A stretch of 64,000 bases of DNA from Tritonibacter mobilis (GCF_001681715.1 NZ_LNWY01000004.1:62001-126000); one strand, 5' to 3'. Positions 1 through 8,521 are shown, counted from the stretch's first letter. The notes: generated by a model from the letters alone, not told the origin. Numbers and translations are program-made.

Positions 1-89
1 ATCGAATTGGTACGCGTGTTCCGCTGAATTGGAAAGGGCGGAACATTTGTTTCTGGCTGGTAGACTCTGGGGGGACTGAGGGAGTGCGT

Positions 90-854
90 TCACACCATGA
101 CCCGAATGATGTTGATCCCTGCAAGCACCGCCAGCAACACGACCACCTTTTGGCGAAACCCCTCGGGTTTTGTGCGGGCGAAACCTTGGCTGCCGCACCA
201 CACGCCTGCACCGAGGATTGGAAAGGCGAGGGCCGCGGCAAATGCTGTTTCAACCGTGACCAACCCGTGTGACGACATCGCAGGCAGTGCCATCAGGTCG
301 ATCCCGGTGAGAAACACAATCATCGTCGCACGAAATGTCGCTGGGTTCATGGCTTGCGCCGATAGAAAGGCTGCGGTCGGCAGGCCGCCAACCCCGGCTG
401 CATTGGCCGTGCCGGAAATCACGCCAACGCCTGTGTGACCCAAGGCCCCAATCGGGCGTTTCAGCTGCCATCCGCTAAGCAAAACCAAACTGAGCACCAA
501 AATCAATCCGGACACCGCAAGCCGCGCCTGAACCGGATCAAGCCGGGCCATGATTGCCACCGCAGGGACGACCGCGATTGCCGCCCCAAGAAGCAACGCG
601 ACAGCTCTGCGCCAGTCCACATGGGCGCGGATGCCTCGGGCCTGAAAGGCGGTCATGACGATCTCGCAGATGAATACCATCGGGATCAACGGCAGTGGGT
701 TTGTCACCAGCGAGGCGAACACAATGAAAATCGCCGAAAACCCAAAGCCCGAATACCCCCGGATCACGGCTGCAAAAAACAGGGCTCCGGCCAGAAACAG
801 ACCCTGCGCTGCGGTCAGCGCAAACGGCAGATCTGGTATCATTGCCAGCGTCAC
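90..854 (-). CDS. tauE: TauE/SafE-family sulfite exporter
   Basis: A 254-residue hydrophobic protein with about eight membrane segments and the glycine-rich half-repeats of the TauE/SafE (DUF81) family, in the inner membrane. Its likely role is export of the sulfite released by Xsc; that is an inference from context, since the family also moves other organosulfur anions. The GTG start at 854 shares one base with the xsc stop codon (TAG/GTG), so the two are translationally coupled. An internal ATG at 842 is an alternative start. It is the last gene of the minus-strand xsc-tauE unit, and no intrinsic terminator is visible in the remaining 89 bases of the window edge. Confidence 0.85.
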   Translation of the reverse strand: MTLAMIPDLPFALTAAQGLFLAGALFFAAVIRGYSGFGFSAIFIVFASLVTNPLPLIPMVFICEIVMTAFQARGIRAHVDWRRAVALLLGAAIAVVPAVAIMARLDPVQARLAVSGLILVLSLVLLSGWQLKRPIGALGHTGVGVISGTANAAGVGGLPTAAFLSAQAMNPATFRATMIVFLTGIDLMALPAMSSHGLVTVETAFAAALAFPILGAGVWCGSQGFARTKPEGFRQKVVVLLAVLAGINIIRVMV

Positions 855-2632
855 TACGCTTGCTCCTGTGGGCGCATGTCCTGCGCTGAGATACCGGCCA
901 CTTTGATCGGTTTTGTCATTGCATCGCGGCGGAAGGGTTCACCCAGTTCCTGATTGATCATCGCTTCAATAAGGGTGGTGATGCCGTTCTTCTGGTCCTC
1001 AATCGCCTGATGTAGGGCCGAGGTCAGCTCCTCCATTGTGTGTGCCACGACCCCTTTCAGGCCGCAAGCCTGCGCGATCCCGGCGTAAGAGACCTGAGTG
1101 TCCAGTTCGGTGCCCACAAAGTTGTCGTCGAACCAAAGCGTCGAGTTGCGCTTTTCCGCGCCCCATTGGTAGTTGCGAAAGACCACCTGCGTGATCGCGG
1201 GCCATTCCGCGCGGCCGATGGCGGTGAGCTCGTTCACAGCGATCCCAAAAGCGCCATCGCCGGCAAACCCGACCACAGGTGTATCTGGGCAGCCGATCTT
1301 TGCCCCCATGATGGCGGGCAACCCATAGCCGCAGGGGCCGAACAATCCCGGTGCGAGGTATTTCCGGCCTGACTCAAACGATGGATAAGCATTGCCGGTG
1401 GCACAGTTGTTGCCAATGTCCGAGGAGATAATCGCCTCTTTGGGCAGTGCGGATTGGATGGCGCGCCATGCCATGCGCGGACTCATCCAGTCGGGTTTGT
1501 CCGCGCGGGCGCGTTGGTTCCATGTGGTGCCGGGATCATCGTCCTCATGGTCCATGGACGCAAGCTGCTGCGCCCAGCGAGACTTGGTTTGCGCAATCTT
1601 GGCCTTGCGAGCTGCACGACCCGAATCCCCGGCTCTGTCAGAGAGTTGGCTGAGGAGACCTTTGGCGACCTTGGCTGCGTCGCCAATGATGCCGATGTTT
1701 ATGGGTTTAGTGAGGCCAATACGATCAGGATTGATGTCGACCTGCACAATCTTGGCCTGCGTTGGCCAGTACTCCATGCCGTAGCTGGGCAAGGTAGAGA
1801 ATGGGTTCAGCCGGGTGCCAAGACACAGCACCACATCGGCCTCCCTGATCAACTCCATCGCTGCCCTGGAGCCATTATACCCCAAAGGGCCCGCAAAGAG
1901 CGGATGCGAACCGGGAAAGGCGTCATTGTGCTGGTAACCCACACAGACGGGTGCATCGAGCCGTTCAGCCAGTTCAATCGAGGCCGCAATACCGCCCGTG
2001 GACAGGACCACACCCGCACCATTCAGGATCACCGGGTTCTTGGCATGTGACAGCAGATCAGCCGCATGTGTTATCGCTGTCTCGCCACCGGCAGGACGTT
2101 CAAATTCAAGGGTGGCGGGCAGGGTGATGTCGATCACCTCGGTCCACATATCACGGGGAATATTGAGTTGCGCAGGCGCAGAGGCGCGCTTGGCCTGGCT
2201 GATCACCCGGTTCAGCACCTCCGCGACGCGGGATGGGTCGCGCACCTCTTCCTGATAGGCTACCATGTCCTCGAACAGCTTCATCTGCTCGACTTCCTGA
2301 AATCCGCCTTGGCCAATGGTCTTGTTGGCGGCTTGTGGAGTGACGAGCAGCAGCGGGGTGTGGTTCCAATAGGCGGTTTTGACTGCGGTCACAAAATTGG
2401 TGATGCCGGGGCCGTTTTGCGCAATCATCATCGACATCTTGCCGGTGGCGCGCGTGTAGCCATCGGCCATCATACCGGCAGACCCTTCGTGTGCGCAGTC
2501 CCAGAAGGTGATGCCTGCCTTGGGAAAGAGATCTGAGATGGGCATCATGGCGGATCCGATGATCCCAAAAGCATGTTCGATGCCATGTATTTGCAGGGTT
2601 TTGACAAAGGCTTCTTCAGTGGTCATGCGCAT
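854..2632 (-). CDS. xsc: Sulfoacetaldehyde acetyltransferase Xsc
   Basis: 592 residues, the usual Xsc length. This thiamine-diphosphate enzyme converts sulfoacetaldehyde plus phosphate to acetyl phosphate and sulfite in the cytoplasm. The protein opens with MRMTTEEAF and has a GIIGSAMMPISD stretch near the N-terminus, both typical of Xsc. The C-terminal ThDP domain carries a GDGAFG motif with the downstream asparagine. The open frame extends upstream to 2827, but the ATG at 2632 is preceded by GGGAG at 8 nt and matches the family start. It is followed by tauE. Two TauR-like direct repeats lie 60-90 nt upstream. Confidence 0.95.
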   Translation of the reverse strand: MRMTTEEAFVKTLQIHGIEHAFGIIGSAMMPISDLFPKAGITFWDCAHEGSAGMMADGYTRATGKMSMMIAQNGPGITNFVTAVKTAYWNHTPLLLVTPQAANKTIGQGGFQEVEQMKLFEDMVAYQEEVRDPSRVAEVLNRVISQAKRASAPAQLNIPRDMWTEVIDITLPATLEFERPAGGETAITHAADLLSHAKNPVILNGAGVVLSTGGIAASIELAERLDAPVCVGYQHNDAFPGSHPLFAGPLGYNGSRAAMELIREADVVLCLGTRLNPFSTLPSYGMEYWPTQAKIVQVDINPDRIGLTKPINIGIIGDAAKVAKGLLSQLSDRAGDSGRAARKAKIAQTKSRWAQQLASMDHEDDDPGTTWNQRARADKPDWMSPRMAWRAIQSALPKEAIISSDIGNNCATGNAYPSFESGRKYLAPGLFGPCGYGLPAIMGAKIGCPDTPVVGFAGDGAFGIAVNELTAIGRAEWPAITQVVFRNYQWGAEKRNSTLWFDDNFVGTELDTQVSYAGIAQACGLKGVVAHTMEELTSALHQAIEDQKNGITTLIEAMINQELGEPFRRDAMTKPIKVAGISAQDMRPQEQA

Positions 2633-2690
2633 GATGCGTTCTCCCAGAGACCGGACTTTGTTCTGGTGTAGGCGCGGTGCGCTGGGGGCG

Positions 2691-2722
2691 TTAGGGCCAG
2701 TTTTGCGGTGCAGTAGATCCAG
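2691..2722 (-). promoter_or_regulatory. Candidate TauR binding site upstream of xsc
   Basis: Reading the minus strand towards xsc there are two direct repeats, CTGGATCTAC (2722-2713) and CTGGCCCTAA (2700-2691), 22 bp apart, about two helical turns. They resemble the CTGGAC(T/C)TAA repeats reported for TauR of Rhodobacter capsulatus. The same arrangement occurs upstream of tauR and tpa. The assignment to TauR is inference. Confidence 0.6.
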
Positions 2723-2804
2723 TTCGCGCCTGAATGCGGCGTAAGGTCCTGGATGAGGGGCGCCCTCCCGCCCGTCCTCAATGTTTCTGCGAAACACATC
2801 GTCC

Positions 2805-2900
2805 CGTTGGGCCGGGCACCGCACCAAAGGTGCGGTGCCCGGCCCAACCCTGAGTGAAGCATCTATGATGCGTCCTGCGAAGGGGCGGGAGCCGCCCGCA
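2805..2900 (-). repeat. Two-module palindromic 3'-end element, copy 1 (after tauR)
   Basis: The element lies just after the tauR stop. Module 1 is GGGCGGGAGCCGCCC at 2883-2897. Module 2 is a perfect 19-bp stem (2807-2825 with 2829-2847) around an AAA loop, starting with the TTGGGCC motif. It probably ends the tauR transcript or protects its 3' end, and separates it from the xsc promoter. Related elements follow genes ending at 5929, 11851 and 58041. Confidence 0.6.
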
Positions 2901-2934
2901 AGCTACAGCAGACAGGGCCATAGTGGTGCCTGTG

Positions 2935-4401
2935 TCAGGCGCGATACGCGCGGATCGCATTGGCCACATGTGCGATACCCTGAGGAATGCGTTCAGATGC
3001 AATCGAGGAATAGCCGAGGCGGTAGAAGTTATGGCGCCGTGTGTCCTGCGCAAAAAAGGGCGCACCGGGCTCAATCAGCACACCCTTGTCGCGCAAACCC
3101 ATCCCGATTTGCCCCATGTCGACGTGATCTGGGGCTTGCATCCACAAAGACGAGCCGCCGTAAAGGCTGCGATTGGTGGGGGTCAACTCTTCAGCCTCCA
3201 CGGCTTTCTCCAGCACGGCGCGACGTTCCTGTAAAACCTTGGCGGTCCGCCGGATCTGGGCGTCGTAATGACCGAGTGACAGAAAATAGGCGACTGTGCG
3301 CTGGATGTGGCCGGGCGGGTGGCGCAGCACATTGGCGCGCAGCGCGCGCGCCTGTCGGATGAAGGGTTCCGAGCCCACCAGATAGCCGAGCCGCAGCCCC
3401 GGAAATAACGATTTGGAGAAGCTGCCGAGGTAGATCACGCGCCCGTCGCGATCAATGGATTTGAGCGCGGGTGAAGGTTGCGCGCGAAAGGACATTTCGA
3501 ATTCATAGTCATCCTCGACGACAACGGCGTCGATGTCGCGGGCGCGGTCGAGCAGCGCTTTGCGCCGGGCCGTCGGCATTGTCACGGTTGTCGGGCTTTG
3601 ATGGCTGGGGGTGGTGAAGACCACATCCGTATCCGGCGCAATCAGTTCGGGCGGCAGCCCGTCTTTGTCCACTTCGATCACATCAAGCGTGCAGCCCGTA
3701 TGGCTGAGTTGGTCGCGCAGCGTGTAATAGCTTGGGTTTTCGATGGCTGCCTTGCGCCCCGGTTGCAACAATAGCTGCACCACGGTCCAGAGCGCGTTTT
3801 GCGCACCCAGCGTGATCAGGATTTCCTCCGGTCGTGCAATAACCCCTCGACGCGGCAGGGTGTTGCGGGCGATATATTCGATCAAAAGCGGGTCGTCTTG
3901 ATCGTAGTAATCGCCAGTCATTGCGGCAAAGTCCTTTTGACCCAGCGCCCTGAGCGCGCAAAGCCGCCAATTGGCGTGATCAAACAAGGTTGCATCCGCT
4001 TGTCCGTAGATAAACGGGTAGCGGTAGCTGCGCCAGTCTCGGGGTTTGCGCGGACTGTCGCCGCCAGTAAAAACCTGCGTGATGGCGCGAGACCAATTGA
4101 CAGTATCGTGGCTCTTTTCAGTTGGCGAGAACGATGGTGGCACAGGGGCCGTTTCCGACACGAAATACCCAGATCGGCCGCGCGCGGTCAGATAATCATT
4201 GGCCACCAGTTCGGTATAGGCAAGCGTCACTGTGATCCGGCTAACGCCGAGATGGTCGGCGAGTTTGCGCGAGGAAGGCAGCTTTTCACCTGTACGGAAG
4301 CGCCCCGACAGGATGCCAGCGGCGATCATCTCTTGGATCTGCGCCTGAAGCGTGCCCTGCGCATCTGCGTTGAGAAAGAAGGTTTCGACAGAAATAGCCA
4401 T
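2935..4401 (-). CDS. tauR: MocR-type transcriptional regulator TauR
   Basis: 488 residues. Residues 15-80 form a GntR-type winged helix (LPSSRKLADHLGVSR recognition region). Residues 120-485 form a class-I aminotransferase-like domain with the PLP lysine in SFSKSLFPG at K330. This is the MocR architecture. TauR of Rhodobacter activates taurine genes in the presence of taurine and PLP. The assignment rests on the immediate xsc-tauE neighbourhood and on CTGGAC-type direct repeats at 4416-4447, 15-46 nt before its own ATG, which suggest autoregulation. PdxR or GabR relatives share the fold, but the context favours TauR. Confidence 0.88.
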   Translation of the reverse strand: MAISVETFFLNADAQGTLQAQIQEMIAAGILSGRFRTGEKLPSSRKLADHLGVSRITVTLAYTELVANDYLTARGRSGYFVSETAPVPPSFSPTEKSHDTVNWSRAITQVFTGGDSPRKPRDWRSYRYPFIYGQADATLFDHANWRLCALRALGQKDFAAMTGDYYDQDDPLLIEYIARNTLPRRGVIARPEEILITLGAQNALWTVVQLLLQPGRKAAIENPSYYTLRDQLSHTGCTLDVIEVDKDGLPPELIAPDTDVVFTTPSHQSPTTVTMPTARRKALLDRARDIDAVVVEDDYEFEMSFRAQPSPALKSIDRDGRVIYLGSFSKSLFPGLRLGYLVGSEPFIRQARALRANVLRHPPGHIQRTVAYFLSLGHYDAQIRRTAKVLQERRAVLEKAVEAEELTPTNRSLYGGSSLWMQAPDHVDMGQIGMGLRDKGVLIEPGAPFFAQDTRRHNFYRLGYSSIASERIPQGIAHVANAIRAYRA

Positions 4402-4415
4402 CGCAAGAGCCTATT

Positions 4416-4447
4416 CTGGACTTATCCGCGAGGCAATCTGGACTGTG
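4416..4447 (+). promoter_or_regulatory. Candidate TauR direct repeats upstream of tauR
   Basis: CTGGACTTAT (4416-4425) and CTGGACTGTG (4438-4447) are direct repeats spaced 22 bp apart, immediately upstream of the minus-strand tauR start. Unlike the xsc and tpa copies they read on the plus strand. The first nearly equals the published TauR half-site CTGGACTTAA. They could repress tauR or act on the divergent plus-strand side. Confidence 0.6.
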
Positions 4448-4581
4448 CATACGGTTAGGTATTTTCCTAATCTCGTTTCTTGCTTTAGCGGCAAGAGGTT
4501 AGGGGAGAGGCGAATTCCAACTTGCCAGGCACACAATAAAACCACAAAACTAGTTATATAGAATCAACTGGGAGATCTGGC

Positions 4582-4905
4582 ATGGATCCATCTGTCGCCG
4601 CGCAGGGCTTTGCTGCGATGGGATCTGAAGCACGCCTTGAGGTGTTGCGGGTCCTGGTGCGCGCGGGTGAGGCTGGCCTGAGTGTGGGCGAAATTCGCGA
4701 CCGCACCGGGATTGCAGCCTCTACGCTGGCGCATCATCTGAAATTCCTGACCGCCGCCGATGTGGTGACGCAGGAGAAGCTCGGGCGCAGCACTATCTGT
4801 CGCGCTGATTTCAAACATCTTGAGCGCCTTGCGGGCTTTATCCTCAGCGAATGCTGTCAGGATGAAGGTCTCGGGCAGCTTGGAAAGGTCGCGAACGATG
4901 GCTGA
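4582..4905 (+). CDS. ArsR/SmtB-family metal(loid)-responsive repressor
   Basis: 107 residues forming a winged-helix DNA-binding domain: GIAASTLAHHLKFLTAADVV is the recognition helix region, followed by the wing. It has an uncommon cysteine pair, C91-C92, near the C-terminus (SECCQDE) plus C73, possible thiol ligands for arsenite or another soft metal. GGGAG lies 8 nt before the ATG. The stop overlaps the start of the next gene by 8 bp, so repressor and permease form an operon. The true inducer cannot be read from sequence. Confidence 0.85.
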   Translation: MDPSVAAQGFAAMGSEARLEVLRVLVRAGEAGLSVGEIRDRTGIAASTLAHHLKFLTAADVVTQEKLGRSTICRADFKHLERLAGFILSECCQDEGLGQLGKVANDG

Positions 4906-5929
4906 TACATCTCTTTCTCCTCGCCCGATGCGCGCCGCTTGGGGTTGGCTGCAAAGCCCATGGACGCTCGGAGCGCTGATCCTTCTTGTGGTGGCGCTTC
5001 TGGATGGTGCAAATTTCTGGCCGGTGCTGACATTTGCGGCTGCGGCGCTGTTGTCGACATCCAAGTACATTCTCTTTGCGGTGACGCTCTTGGCGTATCT
5101 GAAGGCCACAGGCGCGGAAGCACTGGTCGCCCGGGCCTTTGTGGGGCGCGAGACCCGGATGATCTTCTTTGCGGCCCTTCTGGGCGGGTTGGCTCCGTTC
5201 TGTTCCTGTGAGGTGATCCCGTTTATTGCCGGGCTTCTGGCGCTGGGTGCGCCATTGGCAGCGGTGATGGCGTTTTGGCTCTCTTCTCCGCTGATCGATC
5301 CGCCAACCCTGTTGATCACGGCAGCGGCTCTTGGTTGGCCCTTTGCCATCGCCAAAGCGATCAGCGCGGTCGCGCTGGGCCTCTTTGGTGGGTTCGTTGT
5401 GAAAGCGCTGCGCGGAAGCGAACTGTTTGCGCAACCCCTGAAGAACGAGCCTATCAAAAGCTGCTGTGGTTGCGGCACGCCCAAGGCCGAACAGCAACCC
5501 AACTGGCGGTTCTGGCAAGAGGCCGAGCGACGCGATACTTTCCGCAAACAGTTTGTGGAAAACGCTCTGTTCCTGCTGAAGTGGCTCGCCTTTGCCTATG
5601 TGCTGGAAGCGCTCCTGGTGACATATGTGCGCCCCGAGTGGATTGCTTCGCTGGTGGGGGGCGAAGGGGTAGTGCCAATCGCAACCGCCGCTTTGGTCGG
5701 GATGCCTGCGTACCTGAACTCCTATGTGGCACCTCCGCTTTTGGCCGGATTGATGAGCCAGGGGATGAGCGCTGGTGCGGCGCTGGCCTTTATGGTGGCA
5801 GGTGCGGTGAGCTCGATCCCGGCGATGGCAGCGGTCTGGTCGCTGGTCAAACCACGGGTCTTTGCCACCTATTTGGCGCTGGGTATTTCCGGAGCGATCC
5901 TGTCGGGCGTCGTGTTCCAGATGGTCTGA
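4898..5929 (+). CDS. UPF0718/ArsP-like permease
   Basis: 343 residues with about eight to ten membrane segments and the family hallmark PFCSCEVIPF (C102, C104). A cytoplasmic loop carries KSCCGCG (C189, C190, C192). Members of this DUF318/YraQ-type family include ArsP, a trivalent organoarsenical exporter, and related Cu/Zn efflux permeases. With the overlapping ArsR gene upstream, metal(loid) efflux is likely, substrate unknown. The ATG at 4898 was chosen because it overlaps the arsR stop; the frame is open back to 4820. A palindromic element starts 10 nt after the stop. Confidence 0.8.
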   Translation: MADTSLSPRPMRAAWGWLQSPWTLGALILLVVALLDGANFWPVLTFAAAALLSTSKYILFAVTLLAYLKATGAEALVARAFVGRETRMIFFAALLGGLAPFCSCEVIPFIAGLLALGAPLAAVMAFWLSSPLIDPPTLLITAAALGWPFAIAKAISAVALGLFGGFVVKALRGSELFAQPLKNEPIKSCCGCGTPKAEQQPNWRFWQEAERRDTFRKQFVENALFLLKWLAFAYVLEALLVTYVRPEWIASLVGGEGVVPIATAALVGMPAYLNSYVAPPLLAGLMSQGMSAGAALAFMVAGAVSSIPAMAAVWSLVKPRVFATYLALGISGAILSGVVFQMV

Positions 5930-5938
5930 AAGCGAGCG

Positions 5939-6022
5939 CGGCGGGGGAGCTCCCGCCGACTCACGCCCCATGCTGACGCATGCGACATGAGTCGTTGGGC
6001 CGCGCGCCTTCGGCGCGGTTCT
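5939..6022 (+). repeat. Two-module palindromic 3'-end element, copy 2 (after the permease)
   Basis: Module 1 is the palindrome CGGCGGGGGAGCTCCCGCCG at 5939-5958. Module 2 is CGTTGGGC at 5993-6000 followed by a CCGCGC...GCGCGG hairpin (6000-6018). It begins 10 nt after the permease stop and reads in the direction of that gene. Confidence 0.6.
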
Positions 6023-6028
6023 GCTGAG

Positions 6029-6134
6029 AAGGCTCTGAGGGGCAGGTGTGCCCGTCAGAGCCTATTTCGATTGTGTATAGAGGCGCGCGTCAAGGACAGG
6101 CCGCCCGATGGGCGGGGCCTTGCGGCCTCCTTGA
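6029..6134. repeat. Two further intergenic hairpins
   Basis: Around 6029-6060 there is an inverted repeat GGCTCTGA/TCAGAGCC with inner GGGCA/TGCCC pairing. At 6089-6134 there is GTCAAGGA/TCCTTGAC enclosing further GC-rich stems. They lie between convergent genes (permease and GNAT) and probably serve as transcription stops. No long U-run is present. Confidence 0.45.
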
Positions 6135-6141
6135 CCCGCAC

Positions 6142-6723
6142 TCAGCGCGTGGACATATGGGCGAGATTTGCGCGCACCATGGGCCATTCTGCCGCGGTGA
6201 TGGAATAGACGGCCGTGTCGCGAATTGTCCCATTGGGCAGGATGCTATGCGCCCGCAGGATACCGTCAAGTTTGGCGCCAAGGCGCTCGATCGCAGTGCG
6301 GCTTTGGCGGTTCAGGACATGGGTGCGAAACTCGACCGCGATGGCGTCTTTTGCCTCAAAGGCGTGGGTGAGCATAAGCTGTTTGATCTTGGTGTTGAGA
6401 CCGGTGCGCTGCACCGATTTGCGATACCAAGTGGAGCCGATCTCGACGCGCCGATTGGTGTGGTCGACATTCATATAGGTGGTCATGCCTACCGCGCGTC
6501 CTGTCGCATCAAGGATGGCAAAGGGAACCATGCTGCCCGCGTCCTGAAGTGCGAGGCGACGGCTGATTTCCTGTTCAACTCTCTCCGGGGCAGGCACGGT
6601 TGTGTACCACAGGTGATGAAGAGCACCATCTGCGGCGGCATCCACCAGCTCCGGCGTGTGGTCATACGTGAGCGGCACAAGGCGCGCGCCCTCAGTTGAG
6701 AGGGAAATCGGGGTCATCCACAT
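6142..6723 (-). CDS. GNAT-family N-acetyltransferase (RimJ/RimL-like)
   Basis: 193 residues from the ATG at 6723. The order of elements fits the RimJ/RimL-type GNAT fold: an N-terminal strand pair, a central GMTTYMNVD strand, EIGSTW(Y), then an acetyl-CoA-binding helix (QRTGLNTKIK) and a C-terminal segment with RTHVLNRQSRTAIERLGA. It probably acetylates a small molecule or protein N-terminus; substrate unknown. The start is uncertain: ATG codons at 6723 and 6717 both have poor ribosome-binding sites. It sits between the permease and tpa with no obvious functional link to taurine. Confidence 0.75.
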   Translation of the reverse strand: MWMTPISLSTEGARLVPLTYDHTPELVDAAADGALHHLWYTTVPAPERVEQEISRRLALQDAGSMVPFAILDATGRAVGMTTYMNVDHTNRRVEIGSTWYRKSVQRTGLNTKIKQLMLTHAFEAKDAIAVEFRTHVLNRQSRTAIERLGAKLDGILRAHSILPNGTIRDTAVYSITAAEWPMVRANLAHMSTR

Positions 6724-6768
6724 GAGAAGAGTCTTTCTGTCTTGGGTGGTCTGCCTCGTGGAATGAAA

Positions 6769-6800
6769 GAAAGGTGGCCCTGTGAGAAGAGCCACCTTTT
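6769..6800 (-). terminator. Intrinsic terminator of tpa
   Basis: AAAGGTGGC (6770-6778) pairs with GCCACCTTT (6791-6799). Read on the minus strand the stem lies 30 nt after the tpa stop and is followed by a T-rich run. Confidence 0.65.
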
Positions 6801-6828
6801 GAAAATTACATCAGGCCAATTTCCAGTG

Positions 6829-8229
6829 TCAGCCGAAGACAGTCGTCAGCGCCTTATCTACCGCATCGGTGATCTTGTCGATGTCATCCGCTGTGGCAAT
6901 CAGAGCGGGCGAGAAGCACAGCGTGTTGTTGCGACCGGGCACCGAGCGGTTGGTGACGCCGATGATCACGCCGTGCGTTCCGCATTCCGCCACGACTTTT
7001 TGTGCCAGTGCCTCGTCCACCGGCTCTTTGGTGTCACGGTCGGTGACGAGTTCTGCGCCAAGGAACAGGCCCTTGCCGCGCACATCGCCGATAACGGTGT
7101 GCTTTTCCTGCAAGGCCCGCAGGTTGGACATCATCCGCTCGCCCATCTTGGTGCAGTTCTCAAGGAGGTTTTCGTCCTCGATGATGCGCATGTTCTCCAG
7201 CGCTGCGGCGGGGCCTGCGGTGCAGCCGCCAAAGGTGGAGATGTCGCGGAAGTAGTTCATCTTGTCTGAGGCATCGTTCTTAAACAGATCAAAGACCTCT
7301 TCTGTTGTGACCATGCAGGCGATGGCGGCATAGCCGGAGGCGACGCCCTTGGCCATGGTCACGAAGTCGGGTTTGATGCCGTAGTGCTGATAGCCGAACC
7401 AATGGGTCCCGGTGCGCCCGATACCGCAGACCACCTCGTCGATGTGCAGGAGCACGTCGTATTGCTTGCAGATCTCCTGCACGCGCGGCCAGTAGCCTTC
7501 CGGGGCCTCAATGACGCCGCCGCCTGCGGTGACGGGTTCAAGGCAGAGCGCGCCAACCGTCTCGGGGCCTTCGCGCAGAATGACCTCTTCGATCAGATTG
7601 GCTGCAGCGATGCCGAAATCCTCGCCCGAGAGATGATCCAGACCCAGCTCGTGCTTGCGGTATTCCATGCAATGCGGCACCCGCACAAAATCAGGTGCAA
7701 AGGGGCCGTATTGTGCGTTGCGCTCGTCCTGACCGCCTGCGGACATCGCCGCCAGAGTGGAGCCATGGTAATCGCGGTCGCGATAGAGGATCTTGGTCTT
7801 CTTGCCGCCGTATTTCTTGTGCGCGATCTGGCGCACCATCTTGAACGCCTTCTCGTTGGCCTCAGAGCCAGAGTTGCAGTAGTAGACACGCGACATGCCG
7901 GGCATCTTCTCGATCAGCTTTTCGGCGTAAAGTGCGCCGGGCACCGAGCCTGCCGCCTGCGCGAAATAGCACATCTTTATCATCTGGTCGTAGACCGCCT
8001 TGCAGATGCTTTCGCGCCCATAGCCGACGTTTACGGTCCAGACCGCACCGGACACCGCGTCGAGCCATTCCTTGCCGTTCTGGTCCCAAACGCGCATGCC
8101 CTTGCCCTCGACGATGATGCGGGGATCGGAGGACTCAAACGGCTTGTGCTGGACCAGATGGTGCCAGACGTGCGCTTTGTCGGCCTCAATAACGTGGCTG
8201 AGATCGTTGTCGGTGAACGTGCCGTGCAT
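6829..8229 (-). CDS. tpa: Taurine--pyruvate aminotransferase
   Basis: 466 residues, a class-III PLP aminotransferase in the cytoplasm. It transfers the taurine amino group to pyruvate, giving sulfoacetaldehyde and alanine. Sequence signs are YYCNSGSEANEKAFKM, the HIDEVVCGIGRTG aspartate motif and the PLP lysine in DFVTMAKGVASGY. The whole protein closely resembles characterised Tpa proteins in motifs and length. It is separated from xsc and tauR by three unrelated genes. Direct repeats matching those before xsc lie about 100 nt upstream, consistent with TauR activation. Confidence 0.93.
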   Translation of the reverse strand: MHGTFTDNDLSHVIEADKAHVWHHLVQHKPFESSDPRIIVEGKGMRVWDQNGKEWLDAVSGAVWTVNVGYGRESICKAVYDQMIKMCYFAQAAGSVPGALYAEKLIEKMPGMSRVYYCNSGSEANEKAFKMVRQIAHKKYGGKKTKILYRDRDYHGSTLAAMSAGGQDERNAQYGPFAPDFVRVPHCMEYRKHELGLDHLSGEDFGIAAANLIEEVILREGPETVGALCLEPVTAGGGVIEAPEGYWPRVQEICKQYDVLLHIDEVVCGIGRTGTHWFGYQHYGIKPDFVTMAKGVASGYAAIACMVTTEEVFDLFKNDASDKMNYFRDISTFGGCTAGPAAALENMRIIEDENLLENCTKMGERMMSNLRALQEKHTVIGDVRGKGLFLGAELVTDRDTKEPVDEALAQKVVAECGTHGVIIGVTNRSVPGRNNTLCFSPALIATADDIDKITDAVDKALTTVFG

Positions 8230-8325
8230 GACATGTTCCTTTCATGGCTTATTCGAAGAATGAGGAAGAACGCCGAGGCGGCGCACTTTGTCAAAAATCA
8301 GCAAAGGACAATTCGAAGGCGGGGG

Positions 8326-8358
8326 ATAGGTCCAGACGGACCCAATGCTTAAGGCCAG
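8326..8358 (-). promoter_or_regulatory. Candidate TauR direct repeats upstream of tpa
   Basis: On the minus strand CTGGCCTTAA (8358-8349) and CTGGACCTAT (8335-8326) are spaced 23 bp apart. A TTGACA-like -35 (8294-8289) follows about 30 bp downstream, with only a weak -10. That fits an activator-dependent promoter. The site also lies in the shared region with the divergent BKACE gene. Confidence 0.6.
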
Positions 8359-8521
8359 AACGATTTCAAAAAGAACATTTGTGCGTAAATGTTTCTATTG
8401 AGGACATATGTATCTGCGGGCAGGGTTTGCGTGACTTGGAAGGTCATGAGGCTCTGGTGCAGAATGTCGACGCGATCAGCAGCGCCGCCAAAGCTCATGT
8501 GGCAGATGAGGATCCAAAACG

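Noticed and set aside
1-89. Possible gene tail at the left edge
   Set aside because: No stop-bounded frame with coding character that can be extended beyond the window; nothing assigned.
2633-2827. N-terminal extension of xsc
   Set aside because: The frame is open, but it covers the TauR-like sites and part of the hairpin, and the family starts at 2632.
4564-5971. Two long minus-strand frames opposite arsR and the permease
   Set aside because: Overlap strongly supported plus-strand genes and each other; low-complexity content.
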